A stretch of DNA of 64,000 nt from Xanthostigma xanthostigma (lineage: Eukaryota; Arthropoda; Insecta; Raphidioptera; Raphidiidae), in assembly GCA_963575645.1 (NCBI GenBank), contig OY754469.1, forward strand, positions 13,348,001 to 13,412,000, in the 5' to 3' direction. The position numbers and the translations under genes were made by a program. Below are positions 1 to 11,256 of this stretch, one piece after another; position 1 is the stretch's first letter, and every line of letters starts with the position of its first letter. The notes beneath the pieces are model-generated. The model did not search any database. It worked only from the letters and a program-made list of their open reading frames with translations, and was not told the DNA's origin.

Positions 1-679
1 ACGTCACAGACAAAACAAATCCTGCGCGACGAACTCGTAAAGACATGCTCAACCGTTGTTAACGCACTATTAGTCGCGTAGTTATTAGCGGTTGAAATCT
101 AAGGCTATTTTGTAACACAAGAGTTCGATCGGCTAGCACTGTACTTAACGAGCGAATAGACGTTTTCATGTCAAAAATAAGTTGAATTTCGCTGTGTTTA
201 AAATAGTAAACAAAAAGTCACATTGTATAATTATTATATGAATATTAGTAGGTACGTATATACTCGCTTGTTATATCTAAAGTTCCTTTCAAGTGTCAAA
301 GAAGAAAGTTTAATAGTTTTAATATTAACGTTACGAAATCGTATCAAAACTTATTTTATACAGTACTTCCAGAGTTTATCGCGCTTTCATCATTCGATCC
401 TTTTTCAAATTCATGGATATAAGCCATGCAAACTTTAAGAAGAAGATACAGTGTGTATAGACAGGTATTTTTATCTATTATATTGTAGTTCCGATCTCAG
501 CTTAACTTTGGTCAAAAATCAAATCAGGTCGAAGGTTTCAACGAAATCACGAGTTGAATTTACCGAACAATCGAGTGAGGCGGTACGTATATTATTTAAA
601 TCACACCTCACAACTCTTCAAGGAAAATATATTGATAAAAAAATACAATAAACGAAAACTTTAGTGTTCAATTCACAAA
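1..679. other. AT-rich DNA, no feature recognised
   Basis: The short open frames here have no recognisable motif and show the composition expected by chance in AT-rich DNA. I see no repeat ends, tRNA-like sequence or exon signals that I can support. Confidence 0.5.
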
Positions 680-815
680 GATATGTTTTTTTCGAATAAA
701 TTTACGACCTATTCAAGAGATGAATAATTATAATTTAAAAAAATTATCTTTTTTAAATTATAAATATTTGTTAGTTAAATTGGTCGTAAATTTACTGAAA
801 AATAATATGTTTATA
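680..815. repeat. small inverted-repeat (foldback) element
   Basis: About 30 bp near 680-709 is repeated in reverse complement near 783-815 (shared core AAATTTACGACC), and the AT-rich interior is itself partly palindromic. It is separated by only a few bases from a second inverted repeat. No target duplication is clear. A MITE is the simplest reading; the family is unknown. Confidence 0.5.
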
Positions 816-822
816 ATGATAT

Positions 823-935
823 AGTAAAGTAGTACGGGATACAAGGCTAAAATTTAAAAATAATTTTTATTCACGTTGGCCATTAAAAAAAATATTTTTT
901 TTTAATTTTAGTCTTGTATCTCGTACTACTTTACT
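823..935. repeat. MITE-like element with about 34-bp inverted ends
   Basis: The left end AGTAAAGTAGTACGGGATAC and the following bases are matched in reverse complement at the right end, with only a few mismatches over about 34 bp. The interior is nearly pure A/T. The length of about 113 bp fits a MITE. No transposase or convincing target duplication is visible. Confidence 0.6.
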
Positions 936-1737
936 GAAATATATCTGTACAACAGGCGTTAATTCATTAGTATTACAATTATAAGTACTTTTTCGCAGTT
1001 TTTTAAGATTATACGATATTACCATCAATTTCGGCCGAAGAGAAAAAACAGCCGTAACTGGCCGTTAACCAAACCCTAGTCACCGGACTCGACCGAACTG
1101 ACCTTGGTTTCTCGTTTTTTTTTATTTAGCATCACTTGATAAACAACAACTAATCCTATATATTACATAAAATCGTAAGTAAAAAATGCGACGAAAAATA
1201 AAATAAAAAAGAGATTGCGTATGTTACACTACACACTACAAAACTGGTATAATTGCAAAGAAAATATATATTGGCGCCTAGGCCGTTTGGTTACGAGGAA
1301 ATCGTTCTACCTCGCCGCCACCTTAGTTAATATTCCACAACCGATTTTAATAGTACTAGTGGTTGCCAAGTAGTCGACCGTAATTCATTTAATTTTTAAG
1401 TTTGAACGTTATTGAGACTTTTTAGTCATTATATAAATTTCAACTGAATAATTTTACCTGCGTTAAATTGTACAAATCGTGATGAAACACATATTGTGCA
1501 CTTCCCTCATTGAAACAAAGACAAAAATGTATGTTTCATCACAATGTGTGCAAATTAACACACTCAAATCAGTACCACAACTTTTTTTCTTCCCGTACTT
1601 ATATACGATTTGGTATAAGTACATTGCGATTGGTTCGTTACATATTCAATCTCAACAACCAATTTGAGCGTAGCATGCCAAAAATGTTGTACCTACTTCA
1701 AAAAACTTCATCTAAACATGGCAACATAGTGAGGTAA
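936..1737. other. unassigned AT-rich DNA
   Basis: No gene or element is supported. The short open frames at 1479-1737 overlap each other in different frames and have no motif. Confidence 0.45.
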
Positions 1738-1791
1738 ATAAAATTATCGACCAATTTTTCAGACAATATATTATTAACAAATTATATAATA

Positions 1792-2128
1792 CTAGCGGTC
1801 CCGCCCGGTTTCACCCGGATTCAAAAGAACGAATGGGGGGGGGCATGAGTACGCGCGTTCATCTTAGTTTACCAAGATGAATGTTGTGTCCAAATTTCAT
1901 GATGATCGGAGTTACCGTTCAAAAGTTTTTGACGGACGGACAAATTTTCAGTTATATTTTGCAACATTTTTCATTGATGCTGCGCTCCTATTGGTCGTAA
2001 CGTGATAGCCTATAGACTTCCTCGATAAATGGACTATCCAATAAAAAAAATATATTTTCAATTTAAACCAGCAGTACCTAAGATTAGCGCGTTCAACCAA
2101 ACTCTTCAGCTTTATATATTAGTATAGA
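1792..2128 (-). mobile_element. non-autonomous Helitron, both ends present
   Basis: Read on the minus strand it starts TCTATACTAATATATAAAGC and ends in CTAG, lying between A and T of an AT dinucleotide, which is the Helitron signature. A short hairpin (CCGGG pairing with CCCGG) lies about ten bases before CTAG. It has no coding capacity. Related copies are at 17363-18131 (interrupted), 35183-35541 (complete) and about 21099-21180 (5' end only). Similar termini are common in insect, especially lepidopteran, Helitrons. Confidence 0.8.
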
Positions 2129-2129
2129 T

Positions 2130-2601
2130 ATCGTGTCCATCGTAATAATAATAATAAGAAAAATTGGGGTATTAGATTTATTTAATGTACGACGTTATAA
2201 CAATCGCACTTTCTGTTTTCACTGGGTTAAATACAGAAAAATTTACCGTTATAAATTTACCGTTATATTGCCATCTTGCAACCCTATTGCGCATCTGTGG
2301 ATGAAAGTAAAAATACTAATATCGCTATTAAAAAATAGGGTTTGGTGGTGGAACAATGAAAATTTAGGGTTATAAGTATTTTTAAATGGCATATCATAAA
2401 AAAATTAAAAAACAATTTTTGCCAAAAAATAAAAAAAAAAATTATGAAAAGGGCCACAATTATCACCTAGGGGTATAAAAAAAACCTACGACCTATTCTC
2501 AGACATACCAAGTATACACAAAAAAATCATAAAAATTGATCAAGCCGTTTCGGAGAAGTTCGATAACAAACACTGTGACACGAGATTTTTATATATATAG
2601 A
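2130..2601 (-). mobile_element. Helitron-like 5'-end fragment
   Basis: On the minus strand this starts TCTATATATATAAAAATCTC beside an A/T junction at 2601-2602 and continues through text of the type seen at the 5' end of insect Helitrons. No CTAG end is found, so it is truncated or degenerate. The open frame on the plus strand at 2133-2375 is not thought to be a gene. Confidence 0.4.
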
Positions 2602-2772
2602 TTTCGATATTATAAAAACTCATATTAAATTTTGTTATAAACTAACTACTAATTAATTTTTATACTTTTTAGCTCAATTCTGAAGAAGCTTCAAACCCGG
2701 ATCAAAAGGTTAATTAATTATATAATTTGTTAATATATTGTCTGAAAAATCGGTCGATAATTTTATTTATTG

Positions 2773-3332
2773 AAGAGTAATCAAACGTTAAACAAAGATT
2801 TGAACATAGTGAGGTAATAGAAAGCAAACAATCAATGACACTCGTGTACAAAATGACGTCATTTCTAATGTGGTACAGTCTATTCTAAAATTAACACTAA
2901 ACATAGCTTTTATAATATTTTAAATTTATGTCCTTAAACAGATTATGTACCCTGACTGTAGGTACTTCAGCACGCAAATGTATTTACCCACACAACTGAT
3001 AACTTATTTCGTGTCAAAATACAATTTAATTAGCTAACTATAAGTTAACGTTTATCTGATTGATACACCGGTTGTTATACGTTAATGTTTTGTTTTCCAC
3101 GTGCAATGGCACGTTGCATCACGTGTAAAGTATAGCGTAATCTACATACATGCAGCTAACGATATTAGCTACTATGTGTGTACGGCATAAAAATTACTTC
3201 ATTTCGTCATTATCTTTAACGGCCATATAAAAAACTTGATCCGGATAAGGAGTAGTTTTACTAAAAATCTTGTTTTTATATTCAGTGTTTTTAATGAAGT
3301 CGATTTATACACATGTTGAAAAGAGAAAAAAA
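2773..3332. other. unassigned AT-rich DNA
   Basis: Nothing recognisable as a gene or element end. Two palindromic CACGTG-like sites occur near 3100-3122 but there is no context to call them regulatory. Confidence 0.4.
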
Positions 3333-3590
3333 ATTCCAGCCAATTGGGCGACGACCATTCAACTTAAAATATTGACATTTGATACAGTATAATAAAAAAA
3401 TAAATTTGTGTTAGTGCGTGTGGTGACGCGGGTAACGACTAGTATTAAATATTATTCGTTTGCATGGTTCTCTAGATAATATGTTCTACGTCATGTAAAA
3501 AAAGCATGTTTAAATAATTTTTTTCTGACAAATTTTTATTTTTTTCAAAATATTTCCGAAACTATAAAGTTTAGAAAAAAACGGTTGTAT
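3333..3590 (+). repeat. repeat A copy 1, partial
   Basis: Begins with TTCCAGCCAATTGGGCGACG and runs through ATGTTCTACGTCATG and TTTCCGAAACTATAAAG, matching the first 250 bp of the other four repeat A copies (near 10 kb, 12 kb, 35.9 kb and 50.3 kb). The 3' half is missing. The family is non-coding and I cannot classify it. Confidence 0.65.
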
Positions 3591-3609
3591 TTAGACCGTA
3601 AATGCAGTT

Positions 3610-4990
3610 TTATGCATGAGCTGTGACGTTATATTAAAACGAGAGACCAGCGAGTTTTAACAGTCACACGAGACACAACAGCAATGCGTTTCAGGTACAT
3701 ACTATATTTGTTGCCTGTGCCTCCTAAAAATTGTTGATTTTCAATTTATAATAGATAAGTATCTATTTATATGTTACGCTCAAAGATCGAAAACGCTCAG
3801 TGAGCTGAAAAATAGCTCAAAACGCGTTGTGGTCACAGTAAAACATCCACATGTCGAAATTCGTGTTATGGCTCGGCAATCACAGAAAGATCAAATAGCG
3901 AAATTCGTGTCGTGGCTGACATGCTATTCGATCTCAACGCGTTGTGGCAATGAAGAAAAGCCATGACGCGTTCTGAGCATTCATTGTTTTAACCGTATCA
4001 CGACGGACAAGAATATAAAATGCAACTCAAAATGCCACAGTAATAGTTCCTGTAAAAATAAATAGCAATCAAATACTGATTTTTCACAATTATAGTAATT
4101 TCTAATGTAAGTAATTAATTTAAGTACATTGTTGTTGTTTATTGGTGATCAATAAACATTTATGTTTGTGTTAAATATTTTTATTACTTGAAAGAATTTT
4201 AAATTGTCATAAAATAATTAAAATCCCTAATTATTTTAAGTGAATTATAAGTAACTTACAAATGATTAATATTTTGTGTTCAGTAATTTATTACTTAATA
4301 CGTTGATTTTTTTAAATATAAAGTAATCTCAATAAATAACAAATATCGTTTTATTTTAATTTATATAATTATATAACATATTTAATAATGACAAACACAT
4401 TATGCAGTGATTTTATAAAATAAAAAATATTTCCTAAGGACATCTACCAAAACGTTTCCAGCCTAGGCCTAGGAGGATCCATATCAGAAAGTAGTGTGCG
4501 TCGTAATCAAATAATATTCCATACGTGTCATGGCTTTTCTTCACTGCCACAACGCGTTGAGATCGAATAGCATGTCAGCCACGACACGAATTTCGCTATT
4601 TGGTCTTTCTGTGATTGCCACAACGCGTCGTGCGCGTTTTCATTAGAGCCATAACACTAATTTCGCCATGTGGATGTTTTACTGTGACCACAACGCGTTG
4701 TGAGCTATTATTCCGCTCACTGAGCGTTTTCGATCTTTGAGCGTAACATATACACCTGACAGTTCAGGTTCGGCTATATTGGAATCAGTTTGAATTGTTT
4801 ACGAAGACAAGGTAACTGACTTATTTGTTAACATTGCATTTATTTCGCATTTACGCACTAATGCTAAATAGGTCATTTTACTGCTGCTACACAGGCCTGA
4901 AAAGTGACTCATTACGCACTAGTGAGAAAAAGTAAAACACGACTGGGAGCGCTACACCAATTCTATACTAAATCAGTTTGTCTGTCATTT
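3610..4990. repeat. repeat B copy, split by the long-TIR element
   Basis: The flanks at about 3640-3771 (TTTTAACAGTCACACGAG) and 4750-4920 (TTACGCACTA, GGTCATTTTACT) match the right half of the large foldback at 37420-38102 in the same order. The element at 3772-4748 therefore inserted into an older repeat B copy. Similarity is moderate, so this copy is old. Confidence 0.5.
3772..4748. mobile_element. non-autonomous DNA transposon with about 220-bp inverted ends
   Basis: Starts TGTTACGCTCAAAGATCGAA and ends with its reverse complement; the arms match over about 220 bp with few changes. TATA flanks both sides, so the target duplication is TA or TATA. Each arm contains repeated modules built on the palindrome ACAACGCGTTGT, followed by CACAGTAAAACATCC- or CACAGAAAGA-type text. 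Such subterminal repeats often bind transposase. The right arm holds one module of about 26 bp that the left arm lacks. The middle (about 3990-4500) is AT-rich and non-coding. Superfamily not assigned. Confidence 0.75.
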
Positions 4991-5998
4991 ATTTTTTTAT
5001 AATCTACAATTAGAAATGACCTTTGCTCAAAACTGAACTGTCAAAAATTTAGAAAACGAAGTGAAAACCAGCTATTTTATAAGAGTTGCGTTAAGAAAAT
5101 ATTATAATGTATATCTGGTACGTTAACAGGTTAGACAAGCTATTAATGTTCGACACTTTTCTTCCACCACATTTTCTGTACTTCCACCATAATTAAATTT
5201 ACGGTTTCTAAAATCAACTGCTTCAAAATCGTTTTAGCAATAATAATTATGCGTTTAGGGCCTGACTTTTCGACATTATGTCATAACAAACGTCACTCGA
5301 ATCATTTACATTTACCACATAAAGGAAATGTCAAATAATATCGAAAAATTAAATAATGAGTGCTGGAAAAAATGCGTAAAAAGACGGAATTGTATTTTAT
5401 CTAGTGTAACGAATATCACACTCGTCAAAATCGTTGCCATTATGCCCTTGATATGAATTATACATACATTTATACAATCTAGTTTTATAACTAATTTGAG
5501 TTGTTACGTGCCGTTTTTTAAATGAATTATTAAAAAAACACAAATAAATTTAATCGCGAAATATCGATGTTTAAAATATAATAAATTTAAATTACTCACA
5601 GTTTGCTGATTCGAGATGAATAATAAATCACCAACCTGTAAAAAGAGAAAAAAAAGTAATTATGTAAATTCCAGATTACAATTTGAAAGAGAAAGTTTCT
5701 TTAAATAAATAATTATTATACAACAAAGCCAATAATTTTATCCGTACCAGAAATTCATTTATACTACAAATATCGATGTTAGCTGTACAGGAAAAGCTTA
5801 AAATCGGTTGTCAAATGTAATTGAAGTCATTCAACTGATTTAATAATTCAATTCACCCTAAAATATATTTCAAACGAACAATATCTGGGGTTTAATGAAC
5901 ACATAAAGCATTCAATGGCCAACGAATAAATACAACACCCAGCCAAAAAAAAACCAGACATGACGTGGTCATACTCGGTACACGTGAATCGTATTCAG
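4991..5998. other. unassigned AT-rich DNA
   Basis: No gene, RNA gene or element terminus recognised. Only short frames occur. Confidence 0.4.
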
Positions 5999-6590
5999 TG
6001 CAATATTTAGTTACTATAGTAACTAAATATTGCTATTACTATAGTAACTAAATATTGCCCTATCAACACACAACAAGCGCTAACACACGGCGCACAACAA
6101 GCGCAAATAAACCGTTCTAGTTACTAAATTTCGCCCTGTCGTCTAATGAAATTATATAATTTAGTAACTAGAACGGTTTATTTGCGCTTGTTGTGTGTGT
6201 GTTGGAGTGGCGAACATGACGTCTGTTGATAGGACAATATTTAGTTACTATAATTTCGCTTAAATTTACATTCATCATCTGCCATTAGTGCAATATTTAG
6301 TTACTATAGTAACTAAACATTGCCCTGTCAACACACAACAAGCGCTAATACACGGCGCACAACAAGCGCAAATATACCGTTCTAGTTACTAAATTTCGCC
6401 CTGCCGTCTAACGAAATTATATATAATTTAGTAACTAGAACAGTTTATTGGCGCTTGTTGTGTGTATGCGTTGGATATTTGTGTGTTAGCGCTTGTTGTG
6501 TATGTTGGAGTGGCGAACACGACATCTGTTGATAGGACAATATTTAGTTACTACAATTTTGCTTAAACTTACATTCATCATCTGCCAGGT
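5999..6590. repeat. tandemly duplicated palindromic MITE
   Basis: Two direct copies of a roughly 290-bp unit (about 5999-6290 and 6290-6590). Each contains a small element (about 6040-6251 and 6305-6553) with inverted ends TAGTAACTAAATATTG, an inner inverted pair around CAACAAGCGCAAATA and TTCTAGTTACTAAATTTCG, and a perfect palindrome AGTTACTATAGTAACT at its edge. The spacer with TTCATCATCTGCCA is duplicated as well. The second unit has an extra short internal duplication. The TA at the outer edges suggests a TA target. No coding capacity. Confidence 0.7.
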
Positions 6591-6719
6591 GTTCCGCGAT
6601 GGCAGATTGAACATATTTTTGTAAGTGTAATTTTTTCCGACTTGTTCCGAAAATTTCTGCCAGCGAGAAGCTTGACATTTCCTATCATAATGACGTTGAG
6701 ATAGTACGTCCAGCGGCAT
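6486..6719 (-). other. 77-codon open frame, possible coding relic
   Basis: The first 50 or so codons, read leftward from 6719, have amino-acid variety unlike the surrounding low-complexity frames (for example RKCQASRWQKF and YKNMFNLPSRN). The left third overlaps the palindromic MITE, so it is not a whole gene. I do not recognise the product. It could be a fragment of a transposase or an exon, or chance. Confidence 0.2.
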
Positions 6720-7490
6720 GTATTCCAGATTGACAAATGAATAGATTGTTATCTAACAATGTAAACGATATTTTAAAAATGTCATCCCTAATTGGCCACA
6801 AGCCGATGGCAAAACACCCGCATTATCAAACCACGACTTTATATGTATTGTACTTCACTTCCATTCGATATTCATGTTGTATAATATGTGGTCATTGTTG
6901 AGTTATTATATTGTTCTCTTTATTGCAACTGTTAAAAAAATCTGTTAATAAAATAGAACATGAATACTATCAATGAAAAAAGTTACGCTTGATGAAAGGG
7001 GTTTTACCTAGCAGAGTATGTCATTTTAAAACATTTCGTTAATAGCAGAGTACTTATATTAACTGGAAATATTTTGTTAATAATTATCAAATACACTACG
7101 GACATTGATTCCTCCAAATTAATAAATTCACGTAGTTTTGGCAAATGTGATATTATAACATAGCACAAAATATATTTTAATATATTGCAGTCTTCTCAAA
7201 ATATAATAAAAACATTTTTTATTGATCAACTTCCTGTAAACCATCAAGATGTTCTGAAAAGTACCCTCTCTTCTGATAGCATCACCAGATTGGAGACATG
7301 AAAATCTAGTCGTCGAAATTAAGTTTCAAGTCAATGGGTCGAAATTGAACCATCCTAGCAAGTGCAATTAAATAAAAATTTGTAATTGTAATCAGTAGAA
7401 CTCTGGGCAAGAACTCATCACTGGGCCCCCCTACACAAAATTTTATTAATTAATTAAAGCTATTTATGTCCCCAAAATAATAATTTAAAC
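6720..7490. other. unassigned AT-rich DNA
   Basis: No supported feature. Confidence 0.4.
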
Positions 7491-7795
7491 CAGGAGTACA
7501 ACTAGAAAAACAAATTTAGGAGGGAGCTAAAAAAAATTTTAGGTATAGGTATGTTTCCACTGATTTCTATAAAGGTGTATTTTTCCAGTTCTTTTTTAAG
7601 CTACTATGTTGTTAGGACAGTAGTAAGGAAGGGAGAGGTGGGCTACTATTTTAGGTCAAGTTTCCAAAAAGTTGTTGATAGACGTACAGTTTTTTTTTTA
7701 AATATAATACGATTTTTCTCGATCTTTCTGCGGCGCCCCTTCCTTGAAGATCCTGAGCACGCGCCCCCATTGCCCCTGTCTAGTTACGGCTCTGA
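7491..7795. mobile_element. possible DNA-transposon remnant
   Basis: The right edge reads (reverse complement) CAGAGCCGTAACTAGACAGG followed by a G-rich stretch, a form often seen at ends of insect DNA transposons. The left edge CAGGAGTACAACTAGA is a weak match to it. No clear target duplication. The 97-codon frame at 7551-7844 crosses the right edge and is probably not a gene. Confidence 0.3.
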
Positions 7796-8799
7796 TGTTC
7801 AGTTGGAAATTCGGTGGAAACAAGGACTAAGAATACATTCGTGATAGAACACAGTCTAATCTAATCAAAAGCCAAGTTAGATGTTTCTATGACAAGGTTG
7901 AGAACAATACGGTTGCAATACCTATTTGTACATCAGCAGTTAGCATTGAAATGATAAACTGATAATCAAGCTAGAACTAAAGCTTCATAATAATAACGGA
8001 ACAACAGGCTAACATACAGAATGTACACTGTACAAGTTCACAGGGAGCAACAAAGCATTTCGTTTCAATAAACCTATCAAATAATTCAAGTTTTGTCGTA
8101 ATTTATTCAAGTGAAACTTATTTACAGTCCAAGAGCTTGTGGTCAAAAACTAATAGATTATGATTAGCTAGTATTTAGGATTGAATTTCAAAACTGGTCC
8201 ACTTTACGTAATAAAAGGAAAAACAATTTTAGCGTTCACTCACAAAATTACTAAATTCTTCTATGCCTACAGCGTTATTCAGTTTTTTTGTTGCTAAAAG
8301 AAACTATTTATTCTGTGCAATAAATAATTTATAAATATTTTTTTATTTCCATGCTTATAGGCCGTGGTTCATTGGTATTTCTACTCGACGTTTCTATGTA
8401 CAATTACTGCAAAGACATTTTCAAAGACTTTGTGGCAGCGATAACAGTCTGAATTTTCAAATACACCCTCTTTTTTTTCTCTTGCTGTTAAAATGTAACA
8501 CGCTTTTATTTGAAAATTGAGACTGTGATAAGTACGTATAAAAAGGCTTATTTCTAATCGGACTAAAATTATTTTTAACTTTTTAGTTCTTTTTTATTAA
8601 CAACTAATAAAAGCTTGTTTTTTTTTACAAAATTTCGTTTATTTTTTTTAAGTTTTTTTTAGAAGTGCGATTTGCAACTGGGCGCAAGTCGGAACGATCA
8701 GTTAGTTATTATATTAGCGTCTAGACCAGACAGACGTGCGCCTACTCGATGACAATGTTGTGTGAATGTTTGGGTTTTTTATTTAGTATTTTTTCCCAT
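7796..8799. other. unassigned AT-rich DNA
   Basis: Nothing supported except runs of T and a somewhat more GC-rich island at about 8660-8750, which has no open frame of note. Confidence 0.4.
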
Positions 8800-8942
8800 A
8801 TTAACAGTTTGTGATATTTAATGTTTTTGTTTTTTTACAACTTATGCAGTCGGTTAACGAAACGCTGTCCAAAACTTTTTTTTTTAATAATTTTGTACAT
8901 ATTTATATAAGTAATAAATTTTATCTTATCTTATCTTATAAT
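8800..8942 (+). mobile_element. LINE 3' end with TTATC tail
   Basis: The text TTTGTACATATTTATATAAG followed by TAATAAATTT and then repeated TTATC units at about 8925-8942 is the usual form of an insect LINE 3' untranslated end with a microsatellite tail. No reverse transcriptase reading frame remains. Confidence 0.4.
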
Positions 8943-8944
8943 AT

Positions 8945-9090
8945 TGTATTGTCATCGAAACTACATACGTATGCAAAATTTCAGCTCAACCGGAAACCGG
9001 GAAGTGGGTCAAATTTAACTTGCAAGATTTGATTTCAGACAGACACCGGGACAGGTGAAACTAAATAAAAACTTGTAAAAAGAAGGCAAG
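8945..9090 (+). repeat. retroposon 3'-end-like repeat
   Basis: Contains GCAAAATTTCAGCTCAACCG, GGGAAGTGGGTCAAATTTAA and ACAGGTGAAACTAAATAAAA. From memory these phrases occur in order in an abundant class of insect LINE or SINE 3' regions. No coding sequence. I did not test this by search. Confidence 0.35.
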
Positions 9091-10019
9091 ATACACTTAC
9101 AAGGTGGACGTTTCGACTGTACAAGACTAGAAATCAAGAATATCTGGAACAATGCCGGCCGTGAAAACCTACGCATTTGGATAAATACGATTTTTTCCTT
9201 GATCAAGAAAATTGTTACGTATCATGAGGAGGGGACTAAAAAAAGGGTTTGAAAATGAGTTACGTAATTTATATATAGGCCCTTTAAATCTAGAATTAGA
9301 ATTATTTCTACAAAATTTAACAGTTGGCTGGCCCTGTCATATGTTTGCTATAACTAAGTTCCAAACATATATAGTGCCTTAATAATATATAGTACGTATT
9401 CAGTCTAGCAGATATGGTCTTTTGTAGGAATGAAATTGTTTGAATGTTTGTTGACTTTAGTCTTGGATGACCGAGGTTTTATTGAGTTGTCGTCGTGAAT
9501 TGACATTTCATACAAGTTCGATGTATATTATGTTCCCCATCTCGCTCTACACTATCATCATAGTCCATAAGTCCATCTCAGTTCGAATATGACTTCGTCG
9601 TTTCCGGTCTCTATTTCCTTTTTTCCATGTAACAGGGGCACTGATATTTGCTCCCCGCTCAAAGAAAGAAATCGGAAGTCATTAAACGTCATATATAACA
9701 GTTAGTAGCTATTCGATATACCAGTTTCGAACTTAATAGTAAAATTATTGATATTTTATATGGCTATAGGTAATCATTTATCCAAGAAATATCATAGTGC
9801 ATAGAGTATTACCCAACTTAAAAGACGATTACTGTAAAAATATGAACCAATCATTTAAGCGGCATGTAAACATAATTTCATTCAAATATAGTAATTTATT
9901 AAATTTATGTTTGTTTACTTGAAGTGGAAATAGTATGAAAGTGATGCAATCTAATAACTGATATCCATTTTGAAGAATTTAGAGTGGGTGGTGACATATA
10001 TTATGGCGAATGTGGTATT
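9091..10019. other. unassigned AT-rich DNA
   Basis: No gene or element end supported. Confidence 0.4.
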
Positions 10020-10444
10020 ATATTAAAAATTCCTGCCAACTGGGCGACGGGGCCATTCCAACTGCAAAAATATCGACGAAGTATAATGAAGAAAATAAAA
10101 CTTTTGATACTGCGTGAGGTGACGCGGGTATTGGCTAGTATTCAATATGATATTTGCTATTCGTTGTCATGGTTACCTACATAATATGTTCCACGTCATG
10201 TAAAAATTAATCAAAGCATTCTGAACTAGTTTATTTCTGACAGATCCATAAAACAAAAGATCGGCTGATTTTTTTTATTTTCAAAATATTTCCGAAACTA
10301 TAAAGCTTAGAAAAAATTTTTAAACGAAACTTTCTTAAAGAATAAATAATAAGTATAATAAGCCGTTATGAAAAATATACCATTAATGTATAAAAAACAC
10401 CGTTATAACATTATTATATGTTGTTATTATATGTTGATAGAACT

Positions 10445-10896
10445 TCAAATTGCAAAAGAAAGCAGTTAGAATATTAACTAAATCAAAGTATAATGCTCAC
10501 TGTGCTCCTCTTTTTAGAGCTTTAAATATCATGCTGCTACCCCCACTGTTCGTTTTCGTAAATCTCTTGTATATCAAACGAAACCTATCTAAGTTCCAAA
10601 TTGTTGAGGAAATACACTCTCACAATAAACGTGATGCGAGAAACATAAGAGTGCCTTTTCATTCTGTAAACAAACAGAAATATGGACCCAATTATTGGTC
10701 ACTAAAATTATATAATACTCTACCTTTAGAAACGCGTTCCCTTCCTGAAAATGTCTTTAAAAAAGTTACCAAAAAGCGGCTAATGGACATGTGTCTATAT
10801 AATTTTAAGGATTTTTTATAATTAAATGTTATATGACGTTTTGTCAAATTTTGTAAATGCGACAAATAAAAAATATCTATCTATCTATCTATATCT
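10445..10896 (+). mobile_element. 5'-truncated LINE with ATCT tail
   Basis: A reading frame for the last 123 residues of a LINE polyprotein is followed by a short 3' untranslated region (ACAAATAAAAAATATC) and a tail of ATCT units. Truncation at the 5' end and a microsatellite tail are the normal products of target-primed reverse transcription. It sits inside repeat A copy 2. The target duplication cannot be told apart from the tail. Confidence 0.75.
10450..10821 (+). pseudogene. LINE reverse transcriptase, C-terminal piece
   Basis: The frame opens LQKKAVRILTKSKYNAHCAP, has RDARNIRVPF in the middle, then WSLKLYNTLPLETRSLP, and ends near the tail of the element. This order (QK-AVRIL, a hydrophobic stretch, an N-x-R-N motif, then LYNTLP) is the region after the thumb domain in Jockey/CR1-type non-LTR elements. 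The catalytic reverse transcriptase and endonuclease parts are absent, so it cannot act. The stretch itself has no internal stop, which suggests a moderately recent insertion. Confidence 0.75.
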
Positions 10897-11256
10897 GTTC
10901 TGCGCTTGCACCGATTTTCCCCAAAAACAATAGGGCTCTTCATATTTGCATACCAAACATCTCCCCAAAATTTGGTTTGAATTCGCTCATCCGTTTGACC
11001 TGTATCGTGTTCATAGACTAACAGATGCACAGAATTTTTCCAAAAATATGTTTTTTGGATTCGGGGGACCTCAAAACGAAAAGATATTGTAAAATTTTTG
11101 AAAAGCAATTTTTAACTAGTACCATTCCCCACTTGTGGGTTGGAATGGTAAAAGTAGTTTATGTTCTTCCCCACAGTAAACATCACATTCGGCCCAGCGG
11201 TTTGGCCGTGAAAGCGTGACAGACAGATTTTCACATTTATATAATATCAGTATAGA

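Larger units (their letters stand above)
1738..2772. mobile_element. foldback element (repeat F family) split by a Helitron
   Basis: About 55 bp at 1738-1790, containing TTATCGACCAATTTTTCAGA, recurs in reverse complement at 2716-2772. The same arm sequence occurs at 33312-33427 and, on one side only, at 21960-22010. The interior holds a complete Helitron (1792-2128), a Helitron 5'-end fragment ending at 2601, and a degenerate copy of the CTGAAGA... motif that also sits inside the 21.9-kb copy. The Helitron therefore landed in an existing foldback element. Family unknown. Confidence 0.5.
10020..11256 (+). repeat. repeat A copy 2, interrupted by a LINE
   Basis: Starts TTCCTGCCAACTGGGCGACG. Compared with the other copies, it is continuous up to about 10440 and resumes at about 10897 with TTCTGCGCTTGCACCGATTT, so the LINE 3' fragment between them is an insertion. 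It continues through GGGGGACCTCAAAACGAAAA and the ACCATTCCCCACTTGTGGGT block. Its right edge reads, on the minus strand, TCTATACTGATATTATATAA beside an A/T junction, like a Helitron 5' end. This suggests repeat A may itself be part of a Helitron-type element. Confidence 0.6.
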
